Assembly: GCA_003054655.1 (NCBI GenBank)
Contig: QAYZ01000014.1
Span: 584,967 to 648,966, forward strand
Origin: Spartobacteria bacterium LR76
Lineage (GTDB): Bacteria > Verrucomicrobiota > Verrucomicrobiia > Chthoniobacterales > Terrimicrobiaceae
Direction: 5' to 3'
Length of the DNA stretch: 64,000 nt
The notes beneath the pieces were generated by a model. The model did not search any database. It had not been told where the DNA came from and saw nothing but the letters and a program-made list of their open reading frames with translations. A program made the position numbers and the translations under genes. The number at the start of each line of letters is the position of its first letter. Position 1 is the stretch's first letter. Of the stretch, positions 26,733 through 34,942 are shown one piece after another.

Positions 26733-27896
26733 CTAGGAGAGGTACGAATCGATGAGAGGTTTCAGAGTATTCTCGTTTATCTCGATGATGTCCATTTCGC
26801 GACGCGCATTTTCGGCGGAATCCGAGGCATGCGCCGCATTGATCATCACAGTTTGGCCAAATTCCCGCCGGATCGTGCCCGAAGGGGCCTTCGACGGGTC
26901 GGTCGGCCCGAGAACTTCACGAATCTTCCGCACGGCGTCGACCCCCTGGTAGATCAGGGCCACGCACTTTTCCGTGCCAGGCTGGTTGCGCTTTTCCCCG
27001 GTACAGTGCGACGGGCGGGAGCCTGCCATGAACTGCACGATGGACTCCCAGTGGGAGCGGCCTGCGATGGGGCCGATGAGCTCGCCGAGTTCGGTCTCGG
27101 TCTTTTCGTCGATCGGGATGCCAAACTCCTCCTCGATGGCGAGGCGGGCGCGCTTGGCGCTGGGTTCGCGGAACTTATCCTGCAGCACGTCCAGCACCGG
27201 GCCGTAGAATTTCTCGGCCTGGGCGACGCTCATGTAATGCACCTTGAAGCCGACGATGTAGAGGCCGGTGCGGGAAAAAAGATCGATCACGCCGCCGGGA
27301 CGGGCGTTGGGGAAGCGGAAATTGTCGGGCTTGATCAGGACGAGCGTCGTCTCGACATTCTCGCCGGCGGGGAAGGGCACCGAGTCCACGAGGATGCCGC
27401 CATCCGTGTCGGAGTACTTGGCAAAAATCTCCAGATGCCTGCGGGCGGAGGCGTCGTCGGGTGCGGCCAGCACGCCGGGCTCGAAGTAAACGACCCTGCC
27501 ATCCTCGACCAGGCAGTCGCCGTAGGTGTCGCGAATGGTTTCGCCGCTGGTGCGCTCCTGCATGATGTGACCGACCACGGAGCGGGTCTTGATCACGGCA
27601 TCCTCACCGCGCAGGACGAGGAGCAGGGCGCGCTGGCGTACGCCGTGCTGGTCGGCGGCGAGGTTTTTCAGGATGTAATCGCGGATCAACTCCTGCGTCT
27701 GGCGGTGGCGGACGTTGTCCGTCTCGGAGACGCTGGCCTCGGCGAACTCCTTGATAAACTCCTCGCTCGGAGCAAACAGGCGACCGGAAACGAGCTCCAG
27801 GCCCGACCGCGAAAGCAGTCGGCCCACAATGCCTCCCGTCCGGGATTTCCGGAGCGAGTAGGGCGTGATCAGTACATAGGAAAGCTCGTCGGCCAT
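26733..27896 (-). CDS. Two-domain nucleoside diphosphate kinase-like protein
   Basis: A 387-aa protein, almost three times the usual 140-150 aa. The C-terminal half (~190-387) is a full NDK: TTLVLIKPDNFRFPNARPGG, then SGTIRREFGQ and INAAHASDSAENARREM with the catalytic His at ~356. There is a ~60-aa insertion compared with classic NDK. The N-terminal half (~1-150) repeats the fold (YVLITPYSLRKSRTGGIVGR, GETIRDTYGD) but has no catalytic His in the matching place (FEPGVLAAPDDASARRHLEI). It may therefore be a kinase with a regulatory pseudo-domain. It lies upstream of the aminotransferase gene on the same strand. Confidence 0.85.
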   Translation of the reverse strand: MADELSYVLITPYSLRKSRTGGIVGRLLSRSGLELVSGRLFAPSEEFIKEFAEASVSETDNVRHRQTQELIRDYILKNLAADQHGVRQRALLLVLRGEDAVIKTRSVVGHIMQERTSGETIRDTYGDCLVEDGRVVYFEPGVLAAPDDASARRHLEIFAKYSDTDGGILVDSVPFPAGENVETTLVLIKPDNFRFPNARPGGVIDLFSRTGLYIVGFKVHYMSVAQAEKFYGPVLDVLQDKFREPSAKRARLAIEEEFGIPIDEKTETELGELIGPIAGRSHWESIVQFMAGSRPSHCTGEKRNQPGTEKCVALIYQGVDAVRKIREVLGPTDPSKAPSGTIRREFGQTVMINAAHASDSAENARREMDIIEINENTLKPLIDSYLS

Positions 27897-28058
27897 GGAA
27901 AAGGTATGCCGCCCAGACGAGCGGGGCCGGTCTTAAGCGGGTCGGGCAGGTTATCGGCGGTAGCGGGAGGGGTCAACTGGCTTTTCGCTAAAACCGCCCG
28001 GAAAAATGCCCCTTTCCGGTACTTGCGGGGGTGGCGGGACCGGGATAGAGGGTAGGGA

Positions 28059-28661
28059 GTGATCCGCAGAGCGTACGACTGGATGGTTTCGCAATGGCAC
28101 TGGCCCTACGCTGCGGCGTTCGCGGGCGTCATCCTCCTGCTCTTCATCCCTTTGCTGTTTTCCATCGATCCGGCGGAGGCGGTCATCGCCAGCATCATCT
28201 TTGCCCAGTTGCCGCTCTACATGATCCACCAGTGGGAGGAGCATCATGGGGACCGTTTCCGCCTGTGGGTGAACGACCATGTCGGCAAGGGCCGCGAGGT
28301 GCTCTCCCGCCCCGCTACCTTTGTCATCAACTCAGCGGGCGTCTGGGGAGTGGACTTCCTTGCCTTCTATCTGGCCGTCTACGTCGATGCGGGCTGGGGG
28401 CTGATCGCTCTCTACCTGCCTGCCGTGAACGCCGTGGGGCATATTATTCCTGCCGTGGTCACCCGCCGGTATAACCCCGGCCTGTGGTCGGCGGTCTTTG
28501 GGTTTCTCCCCTTGAGCTGGGGCGGCATCGTTTATCTGTCGCGGGCGCTGGAACCCACGTTTTTCATGCAGGCGGTGAGCCTGGGGGCGGCGATCGCGGT
28601 GCACGTCGCGATCCTCGGCTATGTCCAGCAGCGTCTGCACGCGCTCTCGGGCAACTCCTGA
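28059..28661 (+). CDS. HXXEE domain-containing membrane protein
   Basis: A 200-aa protein with about five membrane helices. The motif LYMIHQWEEHHGDRF near residue 60 fits the HXXEE family (HQWEE), and a second polar NAVGHIIPAVVTRRYNPG segment is conserved within this family. The function is unknown; the buried His/Glu set suggests a metal site. The GTG at 28059 is the longest start; an ATG at 28083 (MVSQWHWPY) is also possible. Its stop lies directly against the converging waaA stop. Confidence 0.8.
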   Translation: MIRRAYDWMVSQWHWPYAAAFAGVILLLFIPLLFSIDPAEAVIASIIFAQLPLYMIHQWEEHHGDRFRLWVNDHVGKGREVLSRPATFVINSAGVWGVDFLAFYLAVYVDAGWGLIALYLPAVNAVGHIIPAVVTRRYNPGLWSAVFGFLPLSWGGIVYLSRALEPTFFMQAVSLGAAIAVHVAILGYVQQRLHALSGNS

Positions 28662-28662
28662 A

Positions 28663-29958
28663 TCAGCCTCGCAGCGCCTCGATGATCTCCACCGTCCGCC
28701 GGGTCGCTCCGCGATGCTGGGCGAGACATTCCGCGCCGCGCCGGGCCATGGTGGAGGCCATTTGCGGATTTTTCAGGCAATCGCTGATGGCTTTTTCCAG
28801 TTCGCCCTCATCGGTCACACGGATGGCGGCCTGGGAGCGCACGAGCTGGTCGCAGAGAGTGGCAAAGTTCTGCATGTTCCCGCCGAAGATCACCGGCTTT
28901 CCGGCAGCCAGGGCCTCGACGGGATTCTGCCCTCCCTTGGCGGTGAGGCTTTTGCCGATGAAGACCACGGAGGCGACGGGGTAGACGTCGCGGAGTTCCC
29001 CTGTGGTGTTGATGATAAGTGCTTCGGGATTGGCCGGAGCGTTCGTCTCGCCCGAGCGCAGAGTCGCACGCAGGCCGATCTTTTCCAACTCCTCCTTCAC
29101 CTGCCGCCCTCTCTCGGCATGGCGCGGGACGCAGACGTAGAAAAGCGTGGGAAATTCCGTGCGCAGCCGGAGGTAAATCCCGCCCAGGATCGCCTCCTCC
29201 CCGGAGTGGGTGCTGGCGGCGAGGAGGATCGGTGCTCCGGCGGGCACGCCGAGCTCTGCGAGGATGGCGGAAAAGTCACGTCCCGGGGTGCGGGATTGCG
29301 CGGCATCGTCAAATTTTACGCTCCCGGTGAGGCGGATGCGCTCTTCCGCGACGCCGAGGGATTTCCAGCGCTCGGCGTCGGCCTCCTCCTGGACGCACAG
29401 GACATCGAGCTGGTTGAAGAGCGGCGCGGTGAGAAACTTGACCATCCGGTACCGCGACTCCGACCGCGGGGAGAGGCGTGCATTTGCGAGGACCAGCTTG
29501 GCTCCCTGTGCCTTGGCCTCGGCGGTGAGGTTGGGCCAGACCTCGGCCTCCACCAGGATCATCATCTTCGGGCGTACGATGCGCATGGCGCGCCTGGCGA
29601 CCAGGATGAAGTCGATCGGATTGTAAATCGGCTCCAGCCATTCCGTACGGCGGCGGCTGGCGAGACGGAATCCGGTCGACGTCGTGGTCGAGAGCACGAT
29701 GCGCAGCGACGGGTCGCTCTTCTTCATCTCGCCGATGAGCTTCAGCGCGATGAGCACCTCGCCCACGCTCACGGCGTGCACCCACACATTGTTGTCGCGC
29801 CTGAGCTTGTTCAGGACGCGGGGCGAGTAGATGGCAAACCGCTGGCCAAATTTGTGGCGGTATTTCCCGCGCCGGATCATGCGCAGGAGGAAGCCCGGCA
29901 GCAGCGCCAGCAGCACAAAGGGAAATGCGATATTGTAAAGGAGCCGGACTTTCTTCAT
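28663..29958 (-). CDS. waaA: 3-deoxy-D-manno-octulosonic-acid (Kdo) transferase
   Basis: A 431-aa GT30 glycosyltransferase that adds Kdo to lipid A precursor at the inner membrane. An N-terminal membrane anchor (LLYNIAFPFVLLALLPGFLL) is followed by the GT-B acceptor domain (NNVWVHAVSVGEVLIALKLI, with the catalytic Glu in the GE pair) and the donor domain (LLAASTHSGEEAILGGIY, GGQNPVEALAAGKPVIFGG). The length is normal. It shows that the organism makes LPS. It overlaps the next gene, rsmD, by 4 nt: rsmD is upstream in transcription. Confidence 0.95.
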   Translation of the reverse strand: MKKVRLLYNIAFPFVLLALLPGFLLRMIRRGKYRHKFGQRFAIYSPRVLNKLRRDNNVWVHAVSVGEVLIALKLIGEMKKSDPSLRIVLSTTTSTGFRLASRRRTEWLEPIYNPIDFILVARRAMRIVRPKMMILVEAEVWPNLTAEAKAQGAKLVLANARLSPRSESRYRMVKFLTAPLFNQLDVLCVQEEADAERWKSLGVAEERIRLTGSVKFDDAAQSRTPGRDFSAILAELGVPAGAPILLAASTHSGEEAILGGIYLRLRTEFPTLFYVCVPRHAERGRQVKEELEKIGLRATLRSGETNAPANPEALIINTTGELRDVYPVASVVFIGKSLTAKGGQNPVEALAAGKPVIFGGNMQNFATLCDQLVRSQAAIRVTDEGELEKAISDCLKNPQMASTMARRGAECLAQHRGATRRTVEIIEALRG

Positions 29959-30506
29959 TCCGCGTGGGCGTAGTAGGCGACCTCGCTCTCCCCGTATTGA
30001 CGCACGCGGAGGAGGACGAGTCCGGCGGTCTCTGGTTCCGGGCGTCCGATCACGCGTTCGACGATGGCCGTGCCGCCGGGGCGGAGCGCCTTGGCGAGGG
30101 CGGGGAGCTTGACGAGTTCGGTGGCAAAATCGCGATCCTCCGGCAGCTTCGCGTACGGCGGATCGGCAAAGATGAGGTCAAACGACCCATCGCCGTAAAG
30201 CTCGAGAAACTTGAAGGCGTCCATCTGCTGGACGCTGCCGGTCAGCTTGGATTTGCGCAGGTTGTCGCGCACGCAATTCACGCTGCGCGGGTTGACGTCG
30301 ACGAAGACGGCGGACTCCGCCCCCCGGCTCAGCGCCTCGATGCCCATCGCGCCCGACCCGGCAAATAGATCCAGCACGCGCGCGCCCGGCACGGCGTCGC
30401 CCAGGCTGGAAAAGATCGCTCCCTTGACGCGGTCCATCGTGGGACGCACCCCCGCCGGAGGCTGGATGAGAGGCAGTCCCCGGGCCGAACCGGCAATCAC
30501 ACGCAT
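29955..30506 (-). CDS. rsmD: 16S rRNA (guanine966-N2)-methyltransferase
   Basis: A 183-aa SAM-dependent methyltransferase. MRVIAGSARGLPLIQPPAGV and RPTMDRVKGAIFSSLG form the N-terminal signature; VLDLFAGSGAMGIEALSRGA binds SAM; LIFADPPY is the catalytic DPPY motif. The length and motifs match RsmD, which methylates G966 in the 30S decoding region. It sits between the AsmA-like gene (3 nt) and waaA (4-nt overlap) in a three-gene minus-strand operon. Confidence 0.94.
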   Translation of the reverse strand: MRVIAGSARGLPLIQPPAGVRPTMDRVKGAIFSSLGDAVPGARVLDLFAGSGAMGIEALSRGAESAVFVDVNPRSVNCVRDNLRKSKLTGSVQQMDAFKFLELYGDGSFDLIFADPPYAKLPEDRDFATELVKLPALAKALRPGGTAIVERVIGRPEPETAGLVLLRVRQYGESEVAYYAHAE

Positions 30507-30509
30507 CGC

Positions 30510-31892
30510 CTACTTGTCTCCCTTGGATTTCTTCTGGGGCTGGCCCCGGAAGAGGCTCTTGAGCATCCCTCCGATGTCCTGGCCGATGTTGATGCCGATC
30601 AGCTTGTCCAGCAGGTCGGTCTTCGGGCTGTCGATGTGTCCGGTGACATTGAAGTCGAGGCGTTGGTACTCGGGGTCGTCCGTTTTAACGAAATTTTTCC
30701 CGAGCACGCCGCGGAGCTGCTGTTGCAGCTTGCGGTTCACGAGCAGGCTCGCGTCGAGGTCCATCTTGCCATTGAAGCGCACCGGACCGGTGGCTTTCAA
30801 CACCAGGTTCTCCGATTGCATCGTGAGGCTGTCGATCCAGATCCTCTCCTCGCGGACGGTGATGTCCATCTTGGCGTCCTTGAGTTGCAGGAGCTGCAGC
30901 TCCTCGATCTGGAGCAGTTCTCCCAGTTTGATCAGGAAATCGACCGGCTTGAGCTTGGCCGAGATGAGTTCAAAGTGCCCCGTGCCGTTCGTCAACGCGC
31001 TGTTGCGCGGATCGCCGGTGAGATGGAGCTGGCCGACGAGGTTGCCGTCCGTTTTGCCCGGTTCGGCATGTGCCTCCGCGAAGAGCTTCTTCAGCCGGGC
31101 ATCCTTGACGGAGACATTAAGGTCAAATCTCGGGTCGCCGAGCGCGACGAGGTGGTAGCTGCCGGCGATTTCTCCGCCTGCCAGCGTGCCGTGGATCTGC
31201 GGCAGGTCGAGCACCTCGCCGTCCCAGGTAAAGGGTCCGCCGACCTTGCGGGGATTGAGATAGCCCGAGATATCCGTGGTGCCGATGTCAAAGGTTCCGG
31301 CGGCGGCGATGTTGTCGGAGACATTGGCGTCGATGTCGACGCTCTCCAGCATGAGCACCGTGCGGTTCTTGGCATCCAGGAAAGCCACCGTGCCGCCGAT
31401 GAGGCGGAGGCGCTTGACCTCGGCCTTGAAGGCTGCGCCGACTACGCGAGGAGCCTCTGGCTTGTCGGGAGCAGCCGGTTTGGGAGGGGGAACTTCCTTG
31501 ACCCGCCCAGGCAGAGGAGCCATCCAGTCGCCGCTCGCGAGCTGGCGCACGATGAGCATCGGCTCATAGAGCGAGCAATCGTAGATCACGAAGCGCTTGC
31601 TGAAGAGCGGGAGAAAAGAGAACCGGATGCGCAGGGCCTTGGCCTCGAGGATGTTCATCTTCGGCGTCGTGGGATCTGGCACCTCGATGCCACGGAGCAC
31701 CAGTCCGCTCCACGGCGTATAGCTGGTGCTGCGAATCTTTATAGCCGTACCGATCTGGCGCGTGACGCTCTCGCGTATTCTCTGCTGTACGGTGCTCGAT
31801 TGCAGGTAAATATTCGTACAAAGAAGCGCGAGACCCGCCAGCGCCACCAATACAGCAGGCGCTATCAAAAATCTCTTGGCAAATTTTGACAC
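30510..31892 (-). CDS. AsmA-like (DUF748-type) envelope protein
   Basis: A 460-aa protein with an N-terminal membrane anchor (FLIAPAVLVALAGLALLCTN) and a long, beta-rich periplasmic region. LLCTNIYLQSSTVQQRIRES and GLVLRGIEVPDPTTPKMNI resemble the N-terminal AsmA box; repeated short strands then follow (GKMDLDASLLVNRKLQQQL). AsmA-like proteins are thought to form bridge-like lipid conduits between the membranes. Its place directly upstream of rsmD and waaA fits an envelope role. The end is Lys-rich and probably disordered. Confidence 0.78.
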   Translation of the reverse strand: MSKFAKRFLIAPAVLVALAGLALLCTNIYLQSSTVQQRIRESVTRQIGTAIKIRSTSYTPWSGLVLRGIEVPDPTTPKMNILEAKALRIRFSFLPLFSKRFVIYDCSLYEPMLIVRQLASGDWMAPLPGRVKEVPPPKPAAPDKPEAPRVVGAAFKAEVKRLRLIGGTVAFLDAKNRTVLMLESVDIDANVSDNIAAAGTFDIGTTDISGYLNPRKVGGPFTWDGEVLDLPQIHGTLAGGEIAGSYHLVALGDPRFDLNVSVKDARLKKLFAEAHAEPGKTDGNLVGQLHLTGDPRNSALTNGTGHFELISAKLKPVDFLIKLGELLQIEELQLLQLKDAKMDITVREERIWIDSLTMQSENLVLKATGPVRFNGKMDLDASLLVNRKLQQQLRGVLGKNFVKTDDPEYQRLDFNVTGHIDSPKTDLLDKLIGINIGQDIGGMLKSLFRGQPQKKSKGDK

Positions 31893-31928
31893 GCGGGGAA
31901 GCTACGAAACTCAGCCAGAATGTGAAGC

Positions 31929-32819
31929 GTGAACAAGAGCTCAAAGATTCTCGTCATCCTTAACCCGGCTGCTCGCAGCGAAAAAGCGAGCACCATGCGG
32001 GAGCGGATTCTCGCCTTGTCGCCCCGCGTCACCGTCTGGATGACCGAGTCGCCGGGAGATGCGCGCTTCCTTGCGCAACGCGCTGTTCACCAGGGTTTTG
32101 AATCTGTTGTTGCCGCTGGCGGCGATGGCACGGTGAATGAGGTGGTGAATGGTCTCGCGGGGGCCGATGTGGCCTTCGGCATCCTGCCCGTCGGCACGAT
32201 GAATGTCTTCGCCACGGAACTCGGAATTTCGCAAAATCTTTCCAAGGCCTGGGAGGTAATCGAGGCAGGAAACTGCCGCCTGATCGATCTCGCCAAGGCC
32301 AACGAGGAATATTTCGTCCAGCTCGGCGGGGTCGGCCTCGATGCCGCCGTCGTGCAATCGACCACCCCGGATTCGAAAAAGACGCTCGGTCCGCTGAGCT
32401 ACCTCATCACGCTCGCGCAGGTCGTCGCCCGCAAGCCTCCCGAGCTCCTCATCGAGCCGGTCGACGGCCCGGCCCGCAAAGGGAGCTTCGTCCTCGTCGG
32501 CAATGGCCGCCTCTACGGCGGACCGTTCGTTCTCTTCAAGGATGCCCGCATTGATGATGGATTGCTCGATGTTTTGGTTTTTGAAAATCAGAGCCATTGG
32601 GATATCATGCGCTACGTGCAGGCGATCGCCTTCGGCAACCACTCGGAGCTTCCCGACGTGCAGTATTTCCAGACCCGAGGGCTGCGGCTCTCCTGCGAGG
32701 AGTATGTCCCCGTCGAACTCGACGGGGAACTCTGCGGTCACCTGCCGTACGAATTCGGATTTTCCAATCGCAAATTGAGTGTTCTCGCCCCCGAACCTCC
32801 GGAGGCTGCGAGTTCTTGA
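31929..32819 (+). CDS. Diacylglycerol kinase-family lipid kinase (DgkB/YegS type)
   Basis: A 296-aa ATP-dependent lipid kinase. ILVILNPAARSEKA is the N-terminal strand, VAAGGDGTVNEVVNGLAG the GGDGT ATP-binding motif, and AFGILPVGTMNVFATELGI the loop that follows. RKGSFVLVGNGRLYGGPFVL and DGLLDVLVFE belong to the C-terminal beta-sandwich. The substrate may be diacylglycerol, phosphatidylglycerol or another lipid alcohol. It starts with GTG, diverges from the AsmA-like gene, and is coupled by a TTGA overlap to the downstream rhomboid gene. Confidence 0.9.
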   Translation: MNKSSKILVILNPAARSEKASTMRERILALSPRVTVWMTESPGDARFLAQRAVHQGFESVVAAGGDGTVNEVVNGLAGADVAFGILPVGTMNVFATELGISQNLSKAWEVIEAGNCRLIDLAKANEEYFVQLGGVGLDAAVVQSTTPDSKKTLGPLSYLITLAQVVARKPPELLIEPVDGPARKGSFVLVGNGRLYGGPFVLFKDARIDDGLLDVLVFENQSHWDIMRYVQAIAFGNHSELPDVQYFQTRGLRLSCEEYVPVELDGELCGHLPYEFGFSNRKLSVLAPEPPEAASS

Positions 32820-33457
32820 ACCGGAGATTTGTCGGACCTCGGTTTTGGATGATCCCGCTGCTGGTGGGAGTAAACATCGCTGTTTTTCTCTTTCAGTCGC
32901 TGCTTTCGGAGCGCGGGCTGTTCATGTTTCAGCATGTGTTTGGCCTGAGCCGGTCGGGGATCGAGGCGGGCTTCTGGTGGGAATACATCACCTACGCCTT
33001 TCTCCATGCCAACTGGTTTCATCTTGGCGTGAACATGCTGCTGCTCTGGGCTCCGGGCCGGCTCATCGAGCGGTTCATCGGTCCATGGCGCACCCTGCTG
33101 CTGTACATCTTTGGCGCGGTGGGAGGAGGCCTCCTGCAAATGCTCATGGGGCCACAGCTCCTGCTGGGTGCCTCCGGCGCGGTTTGCGGAGTCATCGTGG
33201 CGTTTTCCACCTTTTTCCCAAGCCTCAATGTCCTCCTCCTGCTTTTCTTCGTTCTCCCGCTGGAACTCCGGGCAAAGTACCTCGGCTGGGGGCTGGTCGT
33301 CTCCAGCCTGCTGCTCCTGATCTTTGATCGCTATACGCCCATTGGTCATGCGGCTCACCTCGGCGGTGCCCTGGCTGGCTTCCTCTTTGCGCGGGTCTGC
33401 GGCTTTTCCCGGCTGAGCGCGCTGGAGAATTGGCTCTTCCGCCAGCGGACGGGATAG
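32816..33457 (+). CDS. Rhomboid-family intramembrane serine protease
   Basis: A 213-aa, six-helix intramembrane protease. HANWFHLGVNMLLLW carries the oxyanion His and Asn on helix 2; LLGASGAVCGVIVAF holds the catalytic Ser (GxSG) on helix 4; GHAAHLGGALAGFLF holds the catalytic His on helix 6. The start is not obvious. The TTG at 32816 overlaps the lipid kinase stop (TTGA) and has GGAGG about 15 nt upstream, while the ATG at 32849 has no ribosome-binding site. I chose the TTG. Confidence 0.87.
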   Translation: MNRRFVGPRFWMIPLLVGVNIAVFLFQSLLSERGLFMFQHVFGLSRSGIEAGFWWEYITYAFLHANWFHLGVNMLLLWAPGRLIERFIGPWRTLLLYIFGAVGGGLLQMLMGPQLLLGASGAVCGVIVAFSTFFPSLNVLLLLFFVLPLELRAKYLGWGLVVSSLLLLIFDRYTPIGHAAHLGGALAGFLFARVCGFSRLSALENWLFRQRTG

Positions 33458-33470
33458 CTGGACCCGTCCG
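33446..33470. terminator. Hairpin between the converging rhomboid and mtgA genes
   Basis: An 8-bp stem (CGGACGGG / CCCGTCCG) with a 9-nt loop covers the rhomboid stop codon and ends 5 nt before the mtgA stop. It is a likely bidirectional terminator, without a clear T-run. Confidence 0.5.
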
Positions 33471-33475
33471 GCGCT

Positions 33476-34189
33476 TTAACGCAGCTCCTGCGAGGGAAAG
33501 GGCGCGCGGGACGACAGGCGCTCGATGCGGCGGATCTTGCGTTGCACCGTGGTGTCGGGGGCGACAGGCGACCATTTGCGGGGATTGGGCAGGATCGCCG
33601 CGAGGGCGATCATCTGCGAGCGTGTGAGATCCTGTACTGGACGGTGAAAGTGCTCCTGCGCCGCCGCTCCGATGCCGTAGATGCCCGGGCCGAGCTCGAT
33701 GTGGTTCAGATACAGCTCGAGGATGCGCTTTTTGCTGAGGAGCAGTTCCATCCAGAAGGTGTAGTAAAACTCCAGCCCCTTGCGCACATACGAGCGGCCC
33801 TGCCAGAGGAAGACTGAGCGCGCGCACTGCATCGTGATGGTGGAGGCTCCGCGCACGCTCCGGCCCTTTTCCTCCGCCATCTCGATGGCCTTGCGCAGCT
33901 CGGCAAAGTCAAACCCCCTGTGCTTGAAAAACGCCTGGTCCTCGGACGACCAGATGAAGTGCACGAGTTGCTCTGGCGTGTCCTTCAGCGGCACCCAGAT
34001 GATCGGGTGCTGCACATCGGGCTTGGCGGAAAACCATCCCTCGACGCGCCGCTGAAACTGCATCGGACTCGTCGGAGGATTGAGAAATCCGGCCAGCACA
34101 ACCTGGAGTGGCGGGATTGCCGCTGCGATCAGGATGATGATCGCGAGGATTTTGATCCATGGGCGGCGTTTGGGTTTCTTGGAGGCCAC
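33476..34189 (-). CDS. mtgA: Monofunctional biosynthetic peptidoglycan transglycosylase
   Basis: A ~237-aa GT51 enzyme that polymerises lipid II into glycan strands. One signal-anchor helix (WIKILAIIILIAAAIPPLQV) comes first. GT51 motifs follow: IIWVPLKDTPEQLVHFIWSS and EDQAFFKHRGFDFAELRKAI (the catalytic Glu is in SEDQAFFKH), RGASTITMQCARSVFLWQGR, and LYLNHIELGPGIYGIGAAA. There is no transpeptidase domain, so it is monofunctional. No ATG is available in the region upstream of the anchor; GTG at 34189 is the best start by position, but it lacks a ribosome-binding site. Confidence 0.88.
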   Translation of the reverse strand: MASKKPKRRPWIKILAIIILIAAAIPPLQVVLAGFLNPPTSPMQFQRRVEGWFSAKPDVQHPIIWVPLKDTPEQLVHFIWSSEDQAFFKHRGFDFAELRKAIEMAEEKGRSVRGASTITMQCARSVFLWQGRSYVRKGLEFYYTFWMELLLSKKRILELYLNHIELGPGIYGIGAAAQEHFHRPVQDLTRSQMIALAAILPNPRKWSPVAPDTTVQRKIRRIERLSSRAPFPSQELR

Positions 34190-34249
34190 GGCGGGAGTTT
34201 GAATGGGTTCGCTCTGTTGAGAAGTCCGGATTTTTGCTACCTTCCCTCC

Positions 34250-34942
34250 ATGAGAAATATCGTTGTCACCGGCTGTTCGCGTGGGTTGGGCGAGGCGCTG
34301 GCCCGCTTTTTCGCTTCGAAAGGAGACCGGGTGATCGGATGCAGCCGCTCTGCCTGCCGGATGACCGAGCTCGGCTCGGAGCTGGGCGACGGTCACGATT
34401 TCTCGCCCGTGGATGTCTCCGATGACGAATGGGTGAGATCGTGGGCGACCCGCATCGTGAACCAATACGGTGCACCGGATCTGCTTATCAACAATGCCGC
34501 CGTGATCGCGCCGAATGCTCCGCTCTGGGAGGTCAGCCGAGCCGACTTTGACCGGGTGATCGATGTGAACATCAAGGGCGTCGCCAATGTCCTGAGGTAT
34601 TTCCTGCCCCCGATGATCGAGCGCGGGAAAGGCATCGTCGCCAATTTCAGCTCCGGCTGGGGACGCTCCACCTCGCCCGAGGTCGCCGCCTATTGCGCCA
34701 GCAAATGGGCCATCGAGGGTCTCACCCAATCTCTGGCTCAGGAACTGCCGGAGGGGATGGCGGCCGTGGCGGTGAATCCGGGCATCATCGATACCGAGAT
34801 GCTGCAAAGCTGCTTCGGCGCGGGCGCTTCGCACTATCCGGATGCGAGGGAGTGGATTCGCGCCGCCGGACCCTTTTTTGCCGGGCTGACGGCTGCTCAG
34901 AACGGTCGCTCCCTTACGGTGCCGGGGGCGCTGGAGGATTAG
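34250..34942 (+). CDS. Short-chain dehydrogenase/reductase
   Basis: A 230-aa classical SDR. IVVTGCSRGLGEALARFF is the cofactor glycine motif, LLINNAAVIAP the NNAG-like motif, and the catalytic Ser (NFSSGWGRSTS), Tyr and Lys (YCASK) are in place. VAVNPGIIDTEML follows. Arg/Ser after the first strand (CSRSACR) suggests NADP(H). The substrate is unknown. The ATG at 34250 follows CTTCCCTCC without a typical Shine-Dalgarno. The 3' end overlaps the converging GT39 gene by 29 nt. Confidence 0.9.
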   Translation: MRNIVVTGCSRGLGEALARFFASKGDRVIGCSRSACRMTELGSELGDGHDFSPVDVSDDEWVRSWATRIVNQYGAPDLLINNAAVIAPNAPLWEVSRADFDRVIDVNIKGVANVLRYFLPPMIERGKGIVANFSSGWGRSTSPEVAAYCASKWAIEGLTQSLAQELPEGMAAVAVNPGIIDTEMLQSCFGAGASHYPDAREWIRAAGPFFAGLTAAQNGRSLTVPGALED

